From JBEKTW01 sp049515655 (GTDB lineage: Bacteria > Bacteroidota > Ignavibacteria > UBA10030 > SZUA-254): 56,225 nucleotides of DNA. The translations under genes were made by a program, and so were the position numbers. The DNA lies in contig JBEKTW010000029.1 in the NCBI GenBank assembly GCA_049515655.1, positions 1 through 56,225 on the forward strand, read 5' to 3'. The notes under the pieces were generated by a model. It worked only from the letters and a program-made list of their open reading frames with translations, was not told the origin of the DNA and ran no database searches. Positions 42,016 to 51,066 of this stretch are shown here, piece by piece (position 1 is the stretch's first letter; every line of letters starts with the position of its first letter).

Positions 42016-43725
42016 ATGGACATAAGGAATCGCACCGTACTCGTCCTGGGAGGATGGGGATTGGTGGGCTCTGCCATTTGCCGCAAGCTCGTTGAGGAGC
42101 GGCCGAAGAGACTCATTGTTACCTCCCTCCTGCGCGAAGAAGCACAAGACGCCGTCGCCGAGCTGCAAAAGGAATTCCCGAAACCCGGGAAGGCGTTTTT
42201 CGTTCCGTGGTGGGGAAATATTTTTGTTCGCCATCAGCTCAAGGACAAGAGCAGAGAAGAAATTCTGACGAACGAGCGCACCCGTTCCATGCTGATTGAG
42301 GATATGCTGGACGAACTGACCGAAGCCGTTCTTCAGCGCTCATCGATCTTTCAGCTCATCAATGAATTCAAGCCCGACATCATTATCGACAGCATCAATT
42401 CCGCGACTGCGATCGCCTACCAGGACATCTTCCAGGGCGCGCGGGATACGCTGCGGCAAATGAAAAAAGCAAGGTCGGCACACAATGTCGATGAGGTTTT
42501 CGCCGCAACCGAACGGCTCCTCTGCACGCTCTACACGCCGCAACTCATACGACACGTCCAGCTCCTCTACCGGTCGATGCATGCCTGCAAAACGAGCATC
42601 TATGTCAAGATCGGAACCAGCGGCACCGGCGGAATGGGATTGAACATACCCTACACACACAGCGAGGAACGACCTTCGAGTGTTCTGCTGAGCAAGTCCG
42701 CCGTGGCCGGAGCGCACACCATGCTGCTTTTCCTCATGGGTCGAACGCCGGATGCCCCCATCACGAAGGAAATCAAACCTACGGCGGCAATCGCCTGGAA
42801 GAAAGTGAGCTACGGCGAAGTGAAACGCCGCGGGAAACCTATCGAACTCGTGGACTGTCCCCCGTCCCAGGCGGTCAAACTGAACGGGACCCTGCACATC
42901 CGCATGAAGGAATTCGCCGCACCGCTTCATAAGACACTTAAATCCGTCTTCATCGACACGGGAGAAAACGGAATCTTCTCCCACGGCGAATTTCAGGCAA
43001 TTGCAACCCCCGGTCAGATGGAGTTCGTCACCGCTGAGGAAATCGCGGAGAGCGTCATTTATGAGATCAAAGGGGGGAACACAGGACACGACATCATCAA
43101 CGCGCTGGACAACGCCACACTTGCCCCGACGTACAGAGCCGGCTATCTGTTCGAAAGCGCGCACAAGGCAATGGCCGATCTGGAGAAGCGGCACGGAGTC
43201 GACAGCGTTGCGTTTGAGGTTCTGGGCCCGCCCCGGCTTTCAAAACTCTTGTACGAGGCGTATCTTCTGAAACTCTGTTTCCACGATATGAAAACTGTCG
43301 CCGGTACCAGATCTTCTACGATGTCGCAGAGACTTCTCGCGAAAGTAGAGAAAGACCGCGATCTGCGTGCCCGCATAATTTCTATCGGAATTCCCATCCT
43401 CCTGCCTAACGGCAAAACATTCTTGCGGAGTGATACGATCAAGATTCCCCCCTTCCAGGGTGAGAATGAAATTCAGATATCTCCGAAAAAGGTAAACCTC
43501 TGGGCACACGACGGATGGGTTGATCTACGGGTTGAAAATATGGAGCTGTGGAAATCCCGCTTCAAGGAAATCGTCCGGATGGCCGAGGACATTCCGTCGA
43601 GCGATACGAGCTCACGGTATATGTACACCCGTGAGTACTGGCAGAATTTCGAAGCTATTGAGCCGGGAAAACTCGCCGGATGGATTTTCAGCTATGAGGA
43701 ACAGGGAATGAGGATGAAGGACTAA
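42016..43725 (+). CDS. Large NAD(P)-binding (Rossmann/SDR-like) protein of unknown function
   Basis: A 569-residue protein opening with a dinucleotide-binding fold (VLVLGGWGLVGSAICRKL), then a long divergent middle with KPDIIIDSINSATAIAY and an SDR-like YTHSEERPSSVLLSKSAVAGAH, where Y and K may stand for the catalytic pair. The C-terminal 250 residues (from about 320) do not recall any family. It is far longer than ordinary epimerases, and no signal peptide is present. Context (YbjQ, lipoprotein) gives no pathway. Confidence 0.8.
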   Translation: MDIRNRTVLVLGGWGLVGSAICRKLVEERPKRLIVTSLLREEAQDAVAELQKEFPKPGKAFFVPWWGNIFVRHQLKDKSREEILTNERTRSMLIEDMLDELTEAVLQRSSIFQLINEFKPDIIIDSINSATAIAYQDIFQGARDTLRQMKKARSAHNVDEVFAATERLLCTLYTPQLIRHVQLLYRSMHACKTSIYVKIGTSGTGGMGLNIPYTHSEERPSSVLLSKSAVAGAHTMLLFLMGRTPDAPITKEIKPTAAIAWKKVSYGEVKRRGKPIELVDCPPSQAVKLNGTLHIRMKEFAAPLHKTLKSVFIDTGENGIFSHGEFQAIATPGQMEFVTAEEIAESVIYEIKGGNTGHDIINALDNATLAPTYRAGYLFESAHKAMADLEKRHGVDSVAFEVLGPPRLSKLLYEAYLLKLCFHDMKTVAGTRSSTMSQRLLAKVEKDRDLRARIISIGIPILLPNGKTFLRSDTIKIPPFQGENEIQISPKKVNLWAHDGWVDLRVENMELWKSRFKEIVRMAEDIPSSDTSSRYMYTREYWQNFEAIEPGKLAGWIFSYEEQGMRMKD

Positions 43726-43730
43726 AGGAA

Positions 43731-43821
43731 GGCTGTTGGCTGTTAGCTGTTGGCCAATAGCTAAGGGCTAATGGCTACTAGCTGTTGGCCAACGGCCAAT
43801 AGCTAAAGGCTAATAGCTATT
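43731..43821. repeat. Thirteen-unit heptad array containing the stop codon of a permease gene
   Basis: GGCTGTT, GGCTGTT, AGCTGTT, GGCCAAT, AGCTAAG, GGCTAAT, GGCTACT, AGCTGTT, GGCCAAC, GGCCAAT, AGCTAAA, GGCTAAT, AGCTATT follow in strict 7-nt phase with no interruption. The final unit supplies the TAG (43817-43819) of the minus-strand permease. The array fills the space between the two converging genes. Confidence 0.9.
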
Positions 43822-45076
43822 CATACCTCAGCGATTCGATCGGGTCGAGGTTGGAAGCCTTCCAAGCCGGGTACACTCCGAAAACTATTCCAATGAGTGA
43901 GCAGATGATGAATCCGATCGCCGCCCAATCAAATGGAATCACCGGAGGGACTTTGAGAAGCAGCGCCGCGACATTTCCCGCGAGGACGCCAAGAATGATA
44001 CCGATGATCCCACCCAGTTCGCTCAACATAACCGCTTCCATGATAAACTGCGCCAGAATATTGTTCTTGCGCGCTCCGATCGCCTTCCGTATACCGATCT
44101 CTCTTGTACGCTCGGTCACCGAGACCAGCATGATGTTCATGATTCCCACACCGGCGGCGATCAAAGCAATTGCGCTGATGAGCATGATGCCGAGCCGCAC
44201 GTATTTCGTCAGATCGTTGAAGCTCTCGATGAGCGAGTCGTTGGAGAAGATATAGAAGTCGTCGGGGTCGCCGGGCGCGACATGGCGGGCAGCCCGCATG
44301 ATTCCCCGCACCTGTTCAATGCAATCATCATAGACTTCCTTGCTCGCGGCCTGCACCATGATGTGAATGTCGCGGTCTTCCCCGTAAATCTCGAAGAATG
44401 TCGTCAGCGGAACTGCCACAAAATAGTCCTGGTTTCCGCCGAGCATCTGCCCCTTTGACTCGTTCACCCCGACAACCTCGTATTCCTGGCCATCGATGCG
44501 AATCGTTTGTCCGATCGGGTCGGATTTGGGAAAGAGTTTTTGGACGACAGCCGCGCCGATCACGGCCACATGCCTCGAGCTGTTCACTTCATTGGTGCTG
44601 TAGATACGGCCTTCACTCACCGTCCAGTTGTTTGTCGCAAACCCGTCGACGTCCTCGCCCACCAGAGCAACGTTTGGATTTGTTTTCAGCCCGCCGGGGG
44701 TCGCGACCTCCTTGCCGCCGGTCCAGGCCTCAAGGCCCACCGCTAGTGCCATAGTTGCTCGCTGCTTCACCGCCAGGCCCTGCGCATACCGGATTTTTTT
44801 CCGATTTCGCAGCTTTGCCCTTTCCCGGGGACCGCCCGACTGAAATTCGGGGAATCTCTGAATCTGGAAAGTATTCGCGCCGAGCTGCGTCAGACCGTCT
44901 TCGACGCTGTTCACGAGCACACCCATCGCCGTCATCACCGCGATGATGGAAAATACTCCAACGGCAATTCCCAGGAGGGTCAGAATCGAACGCAGCTTGT
45001 TGGTGCGCAGAGCATTGAGTGCCATGACGAGGCTCTCCCGCACTTCATACGCGATTGTTTCCATCACCCGGATCAT
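43817..45076 (-). CDS. MacB-type ABC transporter permease 3
   Basis: A 419-residue permease with the MacB/FtsX layout: one N-terminal membrane helix (LRSILTLLGIAVGVFSIIAVM), a large periplasmic domain, then three helices in an FtsX domain (from about 290, including MNIMLVSVTERTREIGIRKAIGARK). No ATPase domain is fused. Close in sequence and equal in length to the next gene, 45092-46351, indicating tandem duplication. It is the last gene of the TolC-MacA-ATPase-permease operon. Confidence 0.92.
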   Translation of the reverse strand: MIRVMETIAYEVRESLVMALNALRTNKLRSILTLLGIAVGVFSIIAVMTAMGVLVNSVEDGLTQLGANTFQIQRFPEFQSGGPRERAKLRNRKKIRYAQGLAVKQRATMALAVGLEAWTGGKEVATPGGLKTNPNVALVGEDVDGFATNNWTVSEGRIYSTNEVNSSRHVAVIGAAVVQKLFPKSDPIGQTIRIDGQEYEVVGVNESKGQMLGGNQDYFVAVPLTTFFEIYGEDRDIHIMVQAASKEVYDDCIEQVRGIMRAARHVAPGDPDDFYIFSNDSLIESFNDLTKYVRLGIMLISAIALIAAGVGIMNIMLVSVTERTREIGIRKAIGARKNNILAQFIMEAVMLSELGGIIGIILGVLAGNVAALLLKVPPVIPFDWAAIGFIICSLIGIVFGVYPAWKASNLDPIESLRYE

Positions 45077-45091
45077 GAAATCACCGCCGCC

Positions 45092-46351
45092 TTATTCGTA
45101 CCGTAACGATTCAATGGGGTCAAGGCTGGCCGCTTTCCAGGCGGGATACACTCCGAAAACGACGCCGACGAGTGTACATGACCCGAATCCAATTGCCACC
45201 CAATCGAAGGGTATCACGGGAGTGACGCTCATAAACACCGCCATCAGGTTTCCTGCAATGAGTCCGAGAAAGATGCCGATGAACCCGCCCAGCTCGCTCA
45301 CGAGAACCGCTTCCAGAATGAACTGTGTCAGGATATGGTTCTTCCTGGCCCCGACGGCCTTACGGATTCCGATCTCACGGGTTCGTTCTGTCACTGAGAC
45401 GAGCATGATATTCATGATGCCGACTCCTGCGGCAAGGAGAGCGATCGCGCTCACGAGCATGATTCCCAGCCGGACATACTTCGTGAGGTCGTTGAATTGG
45501 TCCATCACCGAATCATTCGACCAGATGAAGAAATCATCGTCCAGACCCGGCGAGACATGCCGGACGCCGCGGAGAATGCCGCGGACCTGGTCCATGCAAT
45601 CTTCGTAGGAATCGGATCCGGGCGCGACAACCTTTATGGAGACATTTTGATTTCGCCCGTACACTTCAAAGAACGTAGTAATGGGGATGACGACGAAGTA
45701 GTCGTTGTCCCCTCCCAACATTGAACCGCGCGGCTGGACGACTCCGACGACCTCGTACTCCCGGCCATCGATCCTCACGATCTGGCCGATAGGATAGATC
45801 TTGGGAAAGAGTTTCTTCGCGACATCGATCCCGAGAACGATCACGGGCTTTGCCGAAGCGAGCTCTGTTGTACTGAAGAGCCTTCCCTCGCCGATAGTCC
45901 AACTGTTTGCCGTGAATCCCTCGATATCCCTGCCGGTGATTACCACGTTCGGATTTGTCTTGTCGCCCCTCGGTGTGGCGACGACCTTGCCGAAATCGGC
46001 GCAGAACATACCGACGGCCTTGGCCAACGTGGCATTTTCCTTTACCCTGAGGCCTTGCTCAAATGTTATGTCCCTTCTGTTCCGGAGCTTGGCATGTTCC
46101 TCTGCACTTCCCATCTGGAACATTGGGTACTTCTGAACCTGGAATGTGTTGGCACCCAGCGCGCTCATTTCGCCCTGGATACTGTTGATGAGCACGCCCA
46201 TGGCAGTCATAACGCCGATGATGGAAAAAACACCGACTGCTATACCGAGGAGGGTGAGAATAGAGCGGAGCTTATTCGTCTTGAGGGCAACCAATGCCAT
46301 CCAAAAGCTTTCCCTGATCTCGAGTAAGGTCGTCTCGATGGCGCGGTGCAT
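45092..46351 (-). CDS. MacB-type ABC transporter permease 2
   Basis: A 419-residue permease, near-duplicate of the preceding one in design (LRSILTLLGIAVGVFSIIGVM helix, periplasmic domain, FtsX domain with IMLVSVTERTREIGIRKAVGARK). It separates from permease 3 by 15 nt and from permease 1 by 7 nt. The two copies differ most in the periplasmic domain, which in MacB-type systems contacts the adaptor and substrate, so they may form a heterodimer or serve different substrates. Confidence 0.92.
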   Translation of the reverse strand: MHRAIETTLLEIRESFWMALVALKTNKLRSILTLLGIAVGVFSIIGVMTAMGVLINSIQGEMSALGANTFQVQKYPMFQMGSAEEHAKLRNRRDITFEQGLRVKENATLAKAVGMFCADFGKVVATPRGDKTNPNVVITGRDIEGFTANSWTIGEGRLFSTTELASAKPVIVLGIDVAKKLFPKIYPIGQIVRIDGREYEVVGVVQPRGSMLGGDNDYFVVIPITTFFEVYGRNQNVSIKVVAPGSDSYEDCMDQVRGILRGVRHVSPGLDDDFFIWSNDSVMDQFNDLTKYVRLGIMLVSAIALLAAGVGIMNIMLVSVTERTREIGIRKAVGARKNHILTQFILEAVLVSELGGFIGIFLGLIAGNLMAVFMSVTPVIPFDWVAIGFGSCTLVGVVFGVYPAWKAASLDPIESLRYE

Positions 46352-46358
46352 ACGAACC

Positions 46359-47585
46359 CTATTCGTAGCGCAGGGCTTCGACAGGATCCATCTTGGAAGC
46401 CCGGTACGCCGGCAGGAATCCGGAGATTACGCCGACGAGGAGTGAGACTCCGATTGCCAGAAAAACCACGGAAAGCGGCATGGCGGTCGGAAGAACCTGA
46501 TCCGCAATCAAGCTGAGCGGATACGAGATCGCAAGCCCTATCAGGCCGCCGATAAGACAGATGAGAGCAGATTCCACCAGGAACTGGAGAAGGATCGTCC
46601 TGCGGCGCGCCCCGATGGCCTTGCGGACGCCAATCTCCCTTGTCCGCTCGGTTACGGAAACGTACATAATGTTCATTATTCCGATGCCGCCCACGAACAG
46701 AGACAGCCCCGTGATGAAAAAGCCGACACCGGCGATGACGGCGGTCATCGCGCCAAAAACCTGGGTAAGCAGCTCTTGCTCGTTGATGCTGAAATCGTCC
46801 TCCTGGCCCGGCTGAAGGCGGCGGGCTTTGCGCATGATCCCGCGGAGTTCTTCTTTCGCATCGTCGAGGTCCGCGTCCTTCATGACGCGGACGTTGAGCG
46901 TTACATAATGGCGCTGGCCGAAGTGACTCATGAACGAATTGATCGGGATAAAGATCCGATTATCGGATGTGAAATCGCCGAAGAGGCCGCCTTGTTTTTC
47001 AAAGACGGCAAGCACCTTGTACGGGTATCCACCAACGGTGATCGCCTGTCCGATGGGGTCGACCGACGGAAACAGCTGATCGGCGACGTTGGCACCGATG
47101 GCGCACACAGGACGGCCTCCATCGGATTCTTCCTGCGAGAAAAACCTTCCGTCCTGGATAGTCGTTCCCGACGCTTCCTGGTACGCGGCTGTCGTCCCCG
47201 TGACGAACGCATTCAGCATCGAACGCGAACCATAATGGCAGTCCTTGGTCGTCGTGGCGTCCGGAGCGATCGCATCGGCGAGAGTTGCGTGGCGGGCAAT
47301 ATAGTCCGCGTACTCCAGCTTCATATCTCTGCGATTCCGGTACTTCCACCAATCATTGTCCCCCACCCACGGCCACTTCTGGATATACAGGACCTTCGAT
47401 CCAAAGGCCGAGGCGCTTTTCTCGAACGCCCGATTGAGACCCTCGATCGCAGTCGCCATGAGGGTGACCGAAACGATGCCGATGACGATACCGAGCGTGG
47501 TGAGCACCGAGCGCATCTTGTTCGCCCGGATGGCCCGGAAAGCGATCAGGAGTCCCTCTTTTACCTCAGAGAGGAAATGCATCAA
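46359..47585 (-). CDS. MacB-type ABC transporter permease 1
   Basis: A 408-residue permease with the same plan (MRSVLTTLGIVIGIVSVTLMA helix; MNIMYVSVTERTREIGVRKAIGARR in the FtsX domain) but more distant from the other two. It overlaps the ATPase gene by 4 bp (47582-47585), so it is translated together with the ATPase and may be its main partner. Confidence 0.92.
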   Translation of the reverse strand: MMHFLSEVKEGLLIAFRAIRANKMRSVLTTLGIVIGIVSVTLMATAIEGLNRAFEKSASAFGSKVLYIQKWPWVGDNDWWKYRNRRDMKLEYADYIARHATLADAIAPDATTTKDCHYGSRSMLNAFVTGTTAAYQEASGTTIQDGRFFSQEESDGGRPVCAIGANVADQLFPSVDPIGQAITVGGYPYKVLAVFEKQGGLFGDFTSDNRIFIPINSFMSHFGQRHYVTLNVRVMKDADLDDAKEELRGIMRKARRLQPGQEDDFSINEQELLTQVFGAMTAVIAGVGFFITGLSLFVGGIGIMNIMYVSVTERTREIGVRKAIGARRRTILLQFLVESALICLIGGLIGLAISYPLSLIADQVLPTAMPLSVVFLAIGVSLLVGVISGFLPAYRASKMDPVEALRYE

Positions 47586-48316
47586 TGCTCCACAGGAACC
47601 TGCACCGTCGGGGTTTTGCGCCGGGCAACCTTTTCATCGCTCTCCACAACACCGTCGCGAATGCGGATGATGCGGTGGGCATGCTCCGCGATATACTCTT
47701 CGTGTGTGACGAGGATTATGGTATTACCGCGGTCGTAAATCTCTTCGAACAGCACCATGATCTCGTCGCCGGTTTTCGAATCGAGGTTTCCGGTTGGCTC
47801 ATCCGCGAGTATAATGGATGGCTTCGTAACAATGGCCCTGGCGACTGCGACACGCTGCCGCTGCCCTCCCGACAATTCGTTCGGCTTGTGATGAACGCGC
47901 TCACCCAGACCGACCTGCGTAAGCGCTTCCATGGCCATCCGTTTGCGGTCACCCGCGGAAACACCGCCGTAAATGAGAGGCAGCTCGACATTATGCAAAG
48001 CGTCGGAACGCGGGAGCAGATTGAACGTCTGAAACACAAACCCGATCTCTTTGTTTCGAATCTTGGCAAGCTGGTTATCGTTCATGTCGCTCACGTTGAC
48101 TCCGTTGAACTCGTACAACCCCATGGTGGGCGTATCGAGACAACCGATGATATTCATCAACGTCGATTTTCCGGAACCTGAAGGTCCCATGATGGCGACA
48201 TACTCGTTTCGATGGATCTGGATCGAAACGCCGCGAAGGGCCGGGACTTCCTCAGCGCCGCCCATATCGTAAATCTTCTTGATTTGCTGAAGATTGATTA
48301 CTGTCGAATTGTTCAT
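47582..48316 (-). CDS. ABC transporter ATP-binding subunit (MacB/LolD type)
   Basis: A 244-residue ATPase with Walker A GPSGSGKST, Q-loop, signature LSGGQRQRVAVARAI, Walker B ILADEPTGNLDSKTG and the H-loop TH. It powers the permeases in the same operon. Only one ATPase gene serves three permeases, unless further ATPases are elsewhere. Gap to the adaptor gene is 28 nt. Confidence 0.95.
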   Translation of the reverse strand: MNNSTVINLQQIKKIYDMGGAEEVPALRGVSIQIHRNEYVAIMGPSGSGKSTLMNIIGCLDTPTMGLYEFNGVNVSDMNDNQLAKIRNKEIGFVFQTFNLLPRSDALHNVELPLIYGGVSAGDRKRMAMEALTQVGLGERVHHKPNELSGGQRQRVAVARAIVTKPSIILADEPTGNLDSKTGDEIMVLFEEIYDRGNTIILVTHEEYIAEHAHRIIRIRDGVVESDEKVARRKTPTVQVPVEH

Positions 48317-48344
48317 ATGGTCCTCAAACCGTTCTCAGGGCGTT

Positions 48345-49589
48345 CTATTTCGAACCGGGATTGGTGGTTTTCTTTTTCTCGTTTTCAACCTTCACTTTGG
48401 CGCCGTCTTCCAGCTCTCTGCTGATCGCCTTATAGCTTCCCGAGACGACTTCCTGATTCTCTTTCAACCCGGAGACGATTTCGGTGTATGAATCGTCCGA
48501 GATTCCACGCTTCACTTCAATCGATTTCGCGACATTATTCTCGATAACGAACACGACCTCTTTCGGCTTTTCGGTTTTTTCCTTTATCCTCGAATCATTC
48601 GAGGCCATTGCAGCACTTTCATCCTGCCCCTTTTTCTCCTTGGACGACCTTGCGGTTACACTCTGGACTGGGACGGTAAGGACTTCGCTCTTGGTTTTCG
48701 TCTCAATTGTTCCGGTCATCGACATTCCCGGCCGCAGGACGACGTCCTTGTCGATAATTCGTACACGCACCTCGAAGTTCGTCACTTCCTCCTGCGATCC
48801 CAGGCCTGTTGTTTTCGCGGTGTTGCCGATCTGGTACACAATACCCGTCAGTTTCCGGTCGGGCAGCGCGTCGACTTCAATCCTGCCGGTATCGCCAAGC
48901 GCGATGGTCACAATGTCGTTCTCACCGACGTTGACACGCGCTTCCATGCGCGAAAGGTCCGCCACGGTCATGACGTTCGTTCCCTGGAATTGACTCGTTC
49001 CCAGAACCCTCTGCCCGAGTTCAACGTCGAGTGAGGATATAATGCCGTCCATCGGCGCATAAATCGTCGTCTTGCTGAGACTTTCAGTGGCCTGGCTCAC
49101 TGCCGCCTCCGCCTGGTCGTGCTGGGCTTTGACGACTTCGTAATTTGTCTTTGCCGCTTCAAGGTCGGAAATCGAGATCAACCCTTTATCAAACATGCCC
49201 CGGGCGCGCCTGTAGTCTGCCTCACTCTTGTCAAGGCTTGATTTTGCCGACATCTGCTGCGCCACCGCCTGATCACGCAGAGCTATATAGATGTCTGGCT
49301 TTATTTTCATAAGGACTTCCCCCTTCTTGACCTTCATGCCCTCCTTGAAGGGCAGCGCAATAATTTCGCCGCTGACTTCGGGCGAAATGACCACCTGGAC
49401 CTCCGGCTGGATCTTTCCTGTCGCCGTCACGGTCTGGGTGATTGTCCGGCGACCGACTTTCTCGGTCTGCACAGTATAAACAGTTTCCTTCTTGCTTCCG
49501 AGAATCACCAGAAGCGTCAAGACCACGAGGGCCGCACCGATGATGGAGAAGATGATAACTTTCTTTTTCGATTTCTTGTTATTTGCCAT
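48345..49589 (-). CDS. Periplasmic adaptor (MacA/HlyD-type membrane fusion protein)
   Basis: A 414-residue adaptor with an N-terminal membrane anchor (VIIFSIIGAALVVLTLLVILG), lipoyl-like halves (GEIIALPFKEGMKVKKGEVLM; TTIYAPMDGIISSLDVELG), a coiled-coil hairpin between them and beta-barrel/membrane-proximal domains. A charged insertion (KEKKGQDESAAM, KEKTEKPKE) lies near residue 320. It should link the ATPase/permease complex to the TolC-type channel. Confidence 0.94.
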   Translation of the reverse strand: MANNKKSKKKVIIFSIIGAALVVLTLLVILGSKKETVYTVQTEKVGRRTITQTVTATGKIQPEVQVVISPEVSGEIIALPFKEGMKVKKGEVLMKIKPDIYIALRDQAVAQQMSAKSSLDKSEADYRRARGMFDKGLISISDLEAAKTNYEVVKAQHDQAEAAVSQATESLSKTTIYAPMDGIISSLDVELGQRVLGTSQFQGTNVMTVADLSRMEARVNVGENDIVTIALGDTGRIEVDALPDRKLTGIVYQIGNTAKTTGLGSQEEVTNFEVRVRIIDKDVVLRPGMSMTGTIETKTKSEVLTVPVQSVTARSSKEKKGQDESAAMASNDSRIKEKTEKPKEVVFVIENNVAKSIEVKRGISDDSYTEIVSGLKENQEVVSGSYKAISRELEDGAKVKVENEKKKTTNPGSK

Positions 49590-49619
49590 AGCAGTTTTCT
49601 CCGGGATTATAAAATCTCG

Positions 49620-50975
49620 TTATCGTACGATCACTCCTAAAACATACTCCATCTGTTTCTTGGCGGTCAGATAGTCTACAACGCCGCTGACTTTGTTGCT
49701 CACGGCAATCGTGTAATTCGCACTCGCTGTGAGAAGGTCGAGCAGCGTTCCTGAGCCGAGATTGTATTTCTCTTCGGCAATTTGTCTGTCCATCAGTGCA
49801 GACGTAATCGTTGTTTGCGATACTTTTACCTCTTTCTCCGCGGCCTCAAGGTCGAGAAGGGCTTTACGGACGTCGACGCGAACCTGTCGTCCGTTCTGCT
49901 TCACCAGTTCTTCGGCGTTCATACGGCCCACCTGCGCCTGCTCGATCTGATTCTCTCTGGAAAATCCGTTGAATATCGGCAAACTTGCACTGAGGCTGAT
50001 GCCCAGGGATCGATTGTCCGTCAAATAATTGGATCCTGTAACATTGTCGAAACCGCTGTAGCCGAACGAACCGCTTGCGCTGATCGTGGGGAGATAACTT
50101 GCGCGAGCCATGGATACAGATGCGTCCGCGCCGTTCAAAGTCTCAACCGATCCCTGGTAATCGGGCCTCTTTCCAATCGCGGTGCCGACCAGGGTCTGAT
50201 AGTCTGAGTACTTCGCGTTAAGCGGCGCAAATTCAGTCGTATCGATGTCCGAAGGAATGCCGGTGAAATCAAATGTGTACTCCCTACCGACATCGATACC
50301 AAGAAAGGCGATCATATCTGCTTTTGCTTTCTCGTGCGTGTTCTGAGCTTGAATCAACGCGAACTCGTCGGCACCGACCTGCGCCTGCTGCCGGTATACA
50401 TCTGCGAGCGCAAGAGCACCGACCTTGTTCGATTCGACGATCCGCTCAAGTTGCTTCTTGTCGCGCTCCAGGTTATCGTTACTCACTTTCATCAATTCAT
50501 AGGTTCGAAAAACATACAGAAACGATACGTTCGTTTGATTGACCGTCGTCTGTTGTACCCGATCCAGAGTGTACTCGGAGGCATTTGCATTCGACTGGGC
50601 ATAACTAATATTCGAAGTGTTGGCAAATCCGTTGAAGAGCACAATGCTACCCCTTACACCAGTGTTGTACGAATTTGAAGGGGCAAATCCCGGGTTGGGC
50701 ACGAGCTGATCTCCTTGGATGGAAAAGCCGGGCGTTGCTTTCCACTGCTCGCTACGTGAGAAGGAAGCATCCGCCTCGAAACTTGGGAGCAAGCCACCCT
50801 CGGCTGCAGTGACGCCATATTGCTGGGCCGAGAGATTGTTTCGTGCCTGTATAACCGATGTGTTCTTTTGAATCGCTATATCGACAGCTTTATCAAGTGT
50901 CAGCGTCACAGGTTGCGATGACGCGGTTGCCGCCACCAAAAGGGGCAAAATCATGCAAATTAGAGCGTTCCTCAT
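49620..50975 (-). CDS. TolC-family outer membrane efflux protein
   Basis: A 451-residue outer-membrane channel subunit. Signal peptide ICMILPLLVAATASSQ, then two OEP repeats with the usual long helices (LTLDKAVDIAIQKN; YLPTISASGSFGYSG; DVRKALLDLEAAEKEVKVSQ). First gene of the six-gene export operon on the minus strand: TolC, adaptor, ATPase, three permeases. The substrate may be a peptide, siderophore or lipid; the sequence does not say. Confidence 0.95.
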   Translation of the reverse strand: MRNALICMILPLLVAATASSQPVTLTLDKAVDIAIQKNTSVIQARNNLSAQQYGVTAAEGGLLPSFEADASFSRSEQWKATPGFSIQGDQLVPNPGFAPSNSYNTGVRGSIVLFNGFANTSNISYAQSNANASEYTLDRVQQTTVNQTNVSFLYVFRTYELMKVSNDNLERDKKQLERIVESNKVGALALADVYRQQAQVGADEFALIQAQNTHEKAKADMIAFLGIDVGREYTFDFTGIPSDIDTTEFAPLNAKYSDYQTLVGTAIGKRPDYQGSVETLNGADASVSMARASYLPTISASGSFGYSGFDNVTGSNYLTDNRSLGISLSASLPIFNGFSRENQIEQAQVGRMNAEELVKQNGRQVRVDVRKALLDLEAAEKEVKVSQTTITSALMDRQIAEEKYNLGSGTLLDLLTASANYTIAVSNKVSGVVDYLTAKKQMEYVLGVIVR

Positions 50976-51066
50976 CGAAGTAGTTCCTTAGGATTTACTG
51001 TTCAAGTAATGCGAATAGCCACAATTATGCTATCCAAGTTAACGAAAAGTTGACTAAAAAGTTACA

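Noticed and set aside
42340..43194. 284-codon open frame on the minus strand
   Set aside because: Antisense to the Rossmann-like gene, which has a good dinucleotide-binding motif and tight operon spacing.
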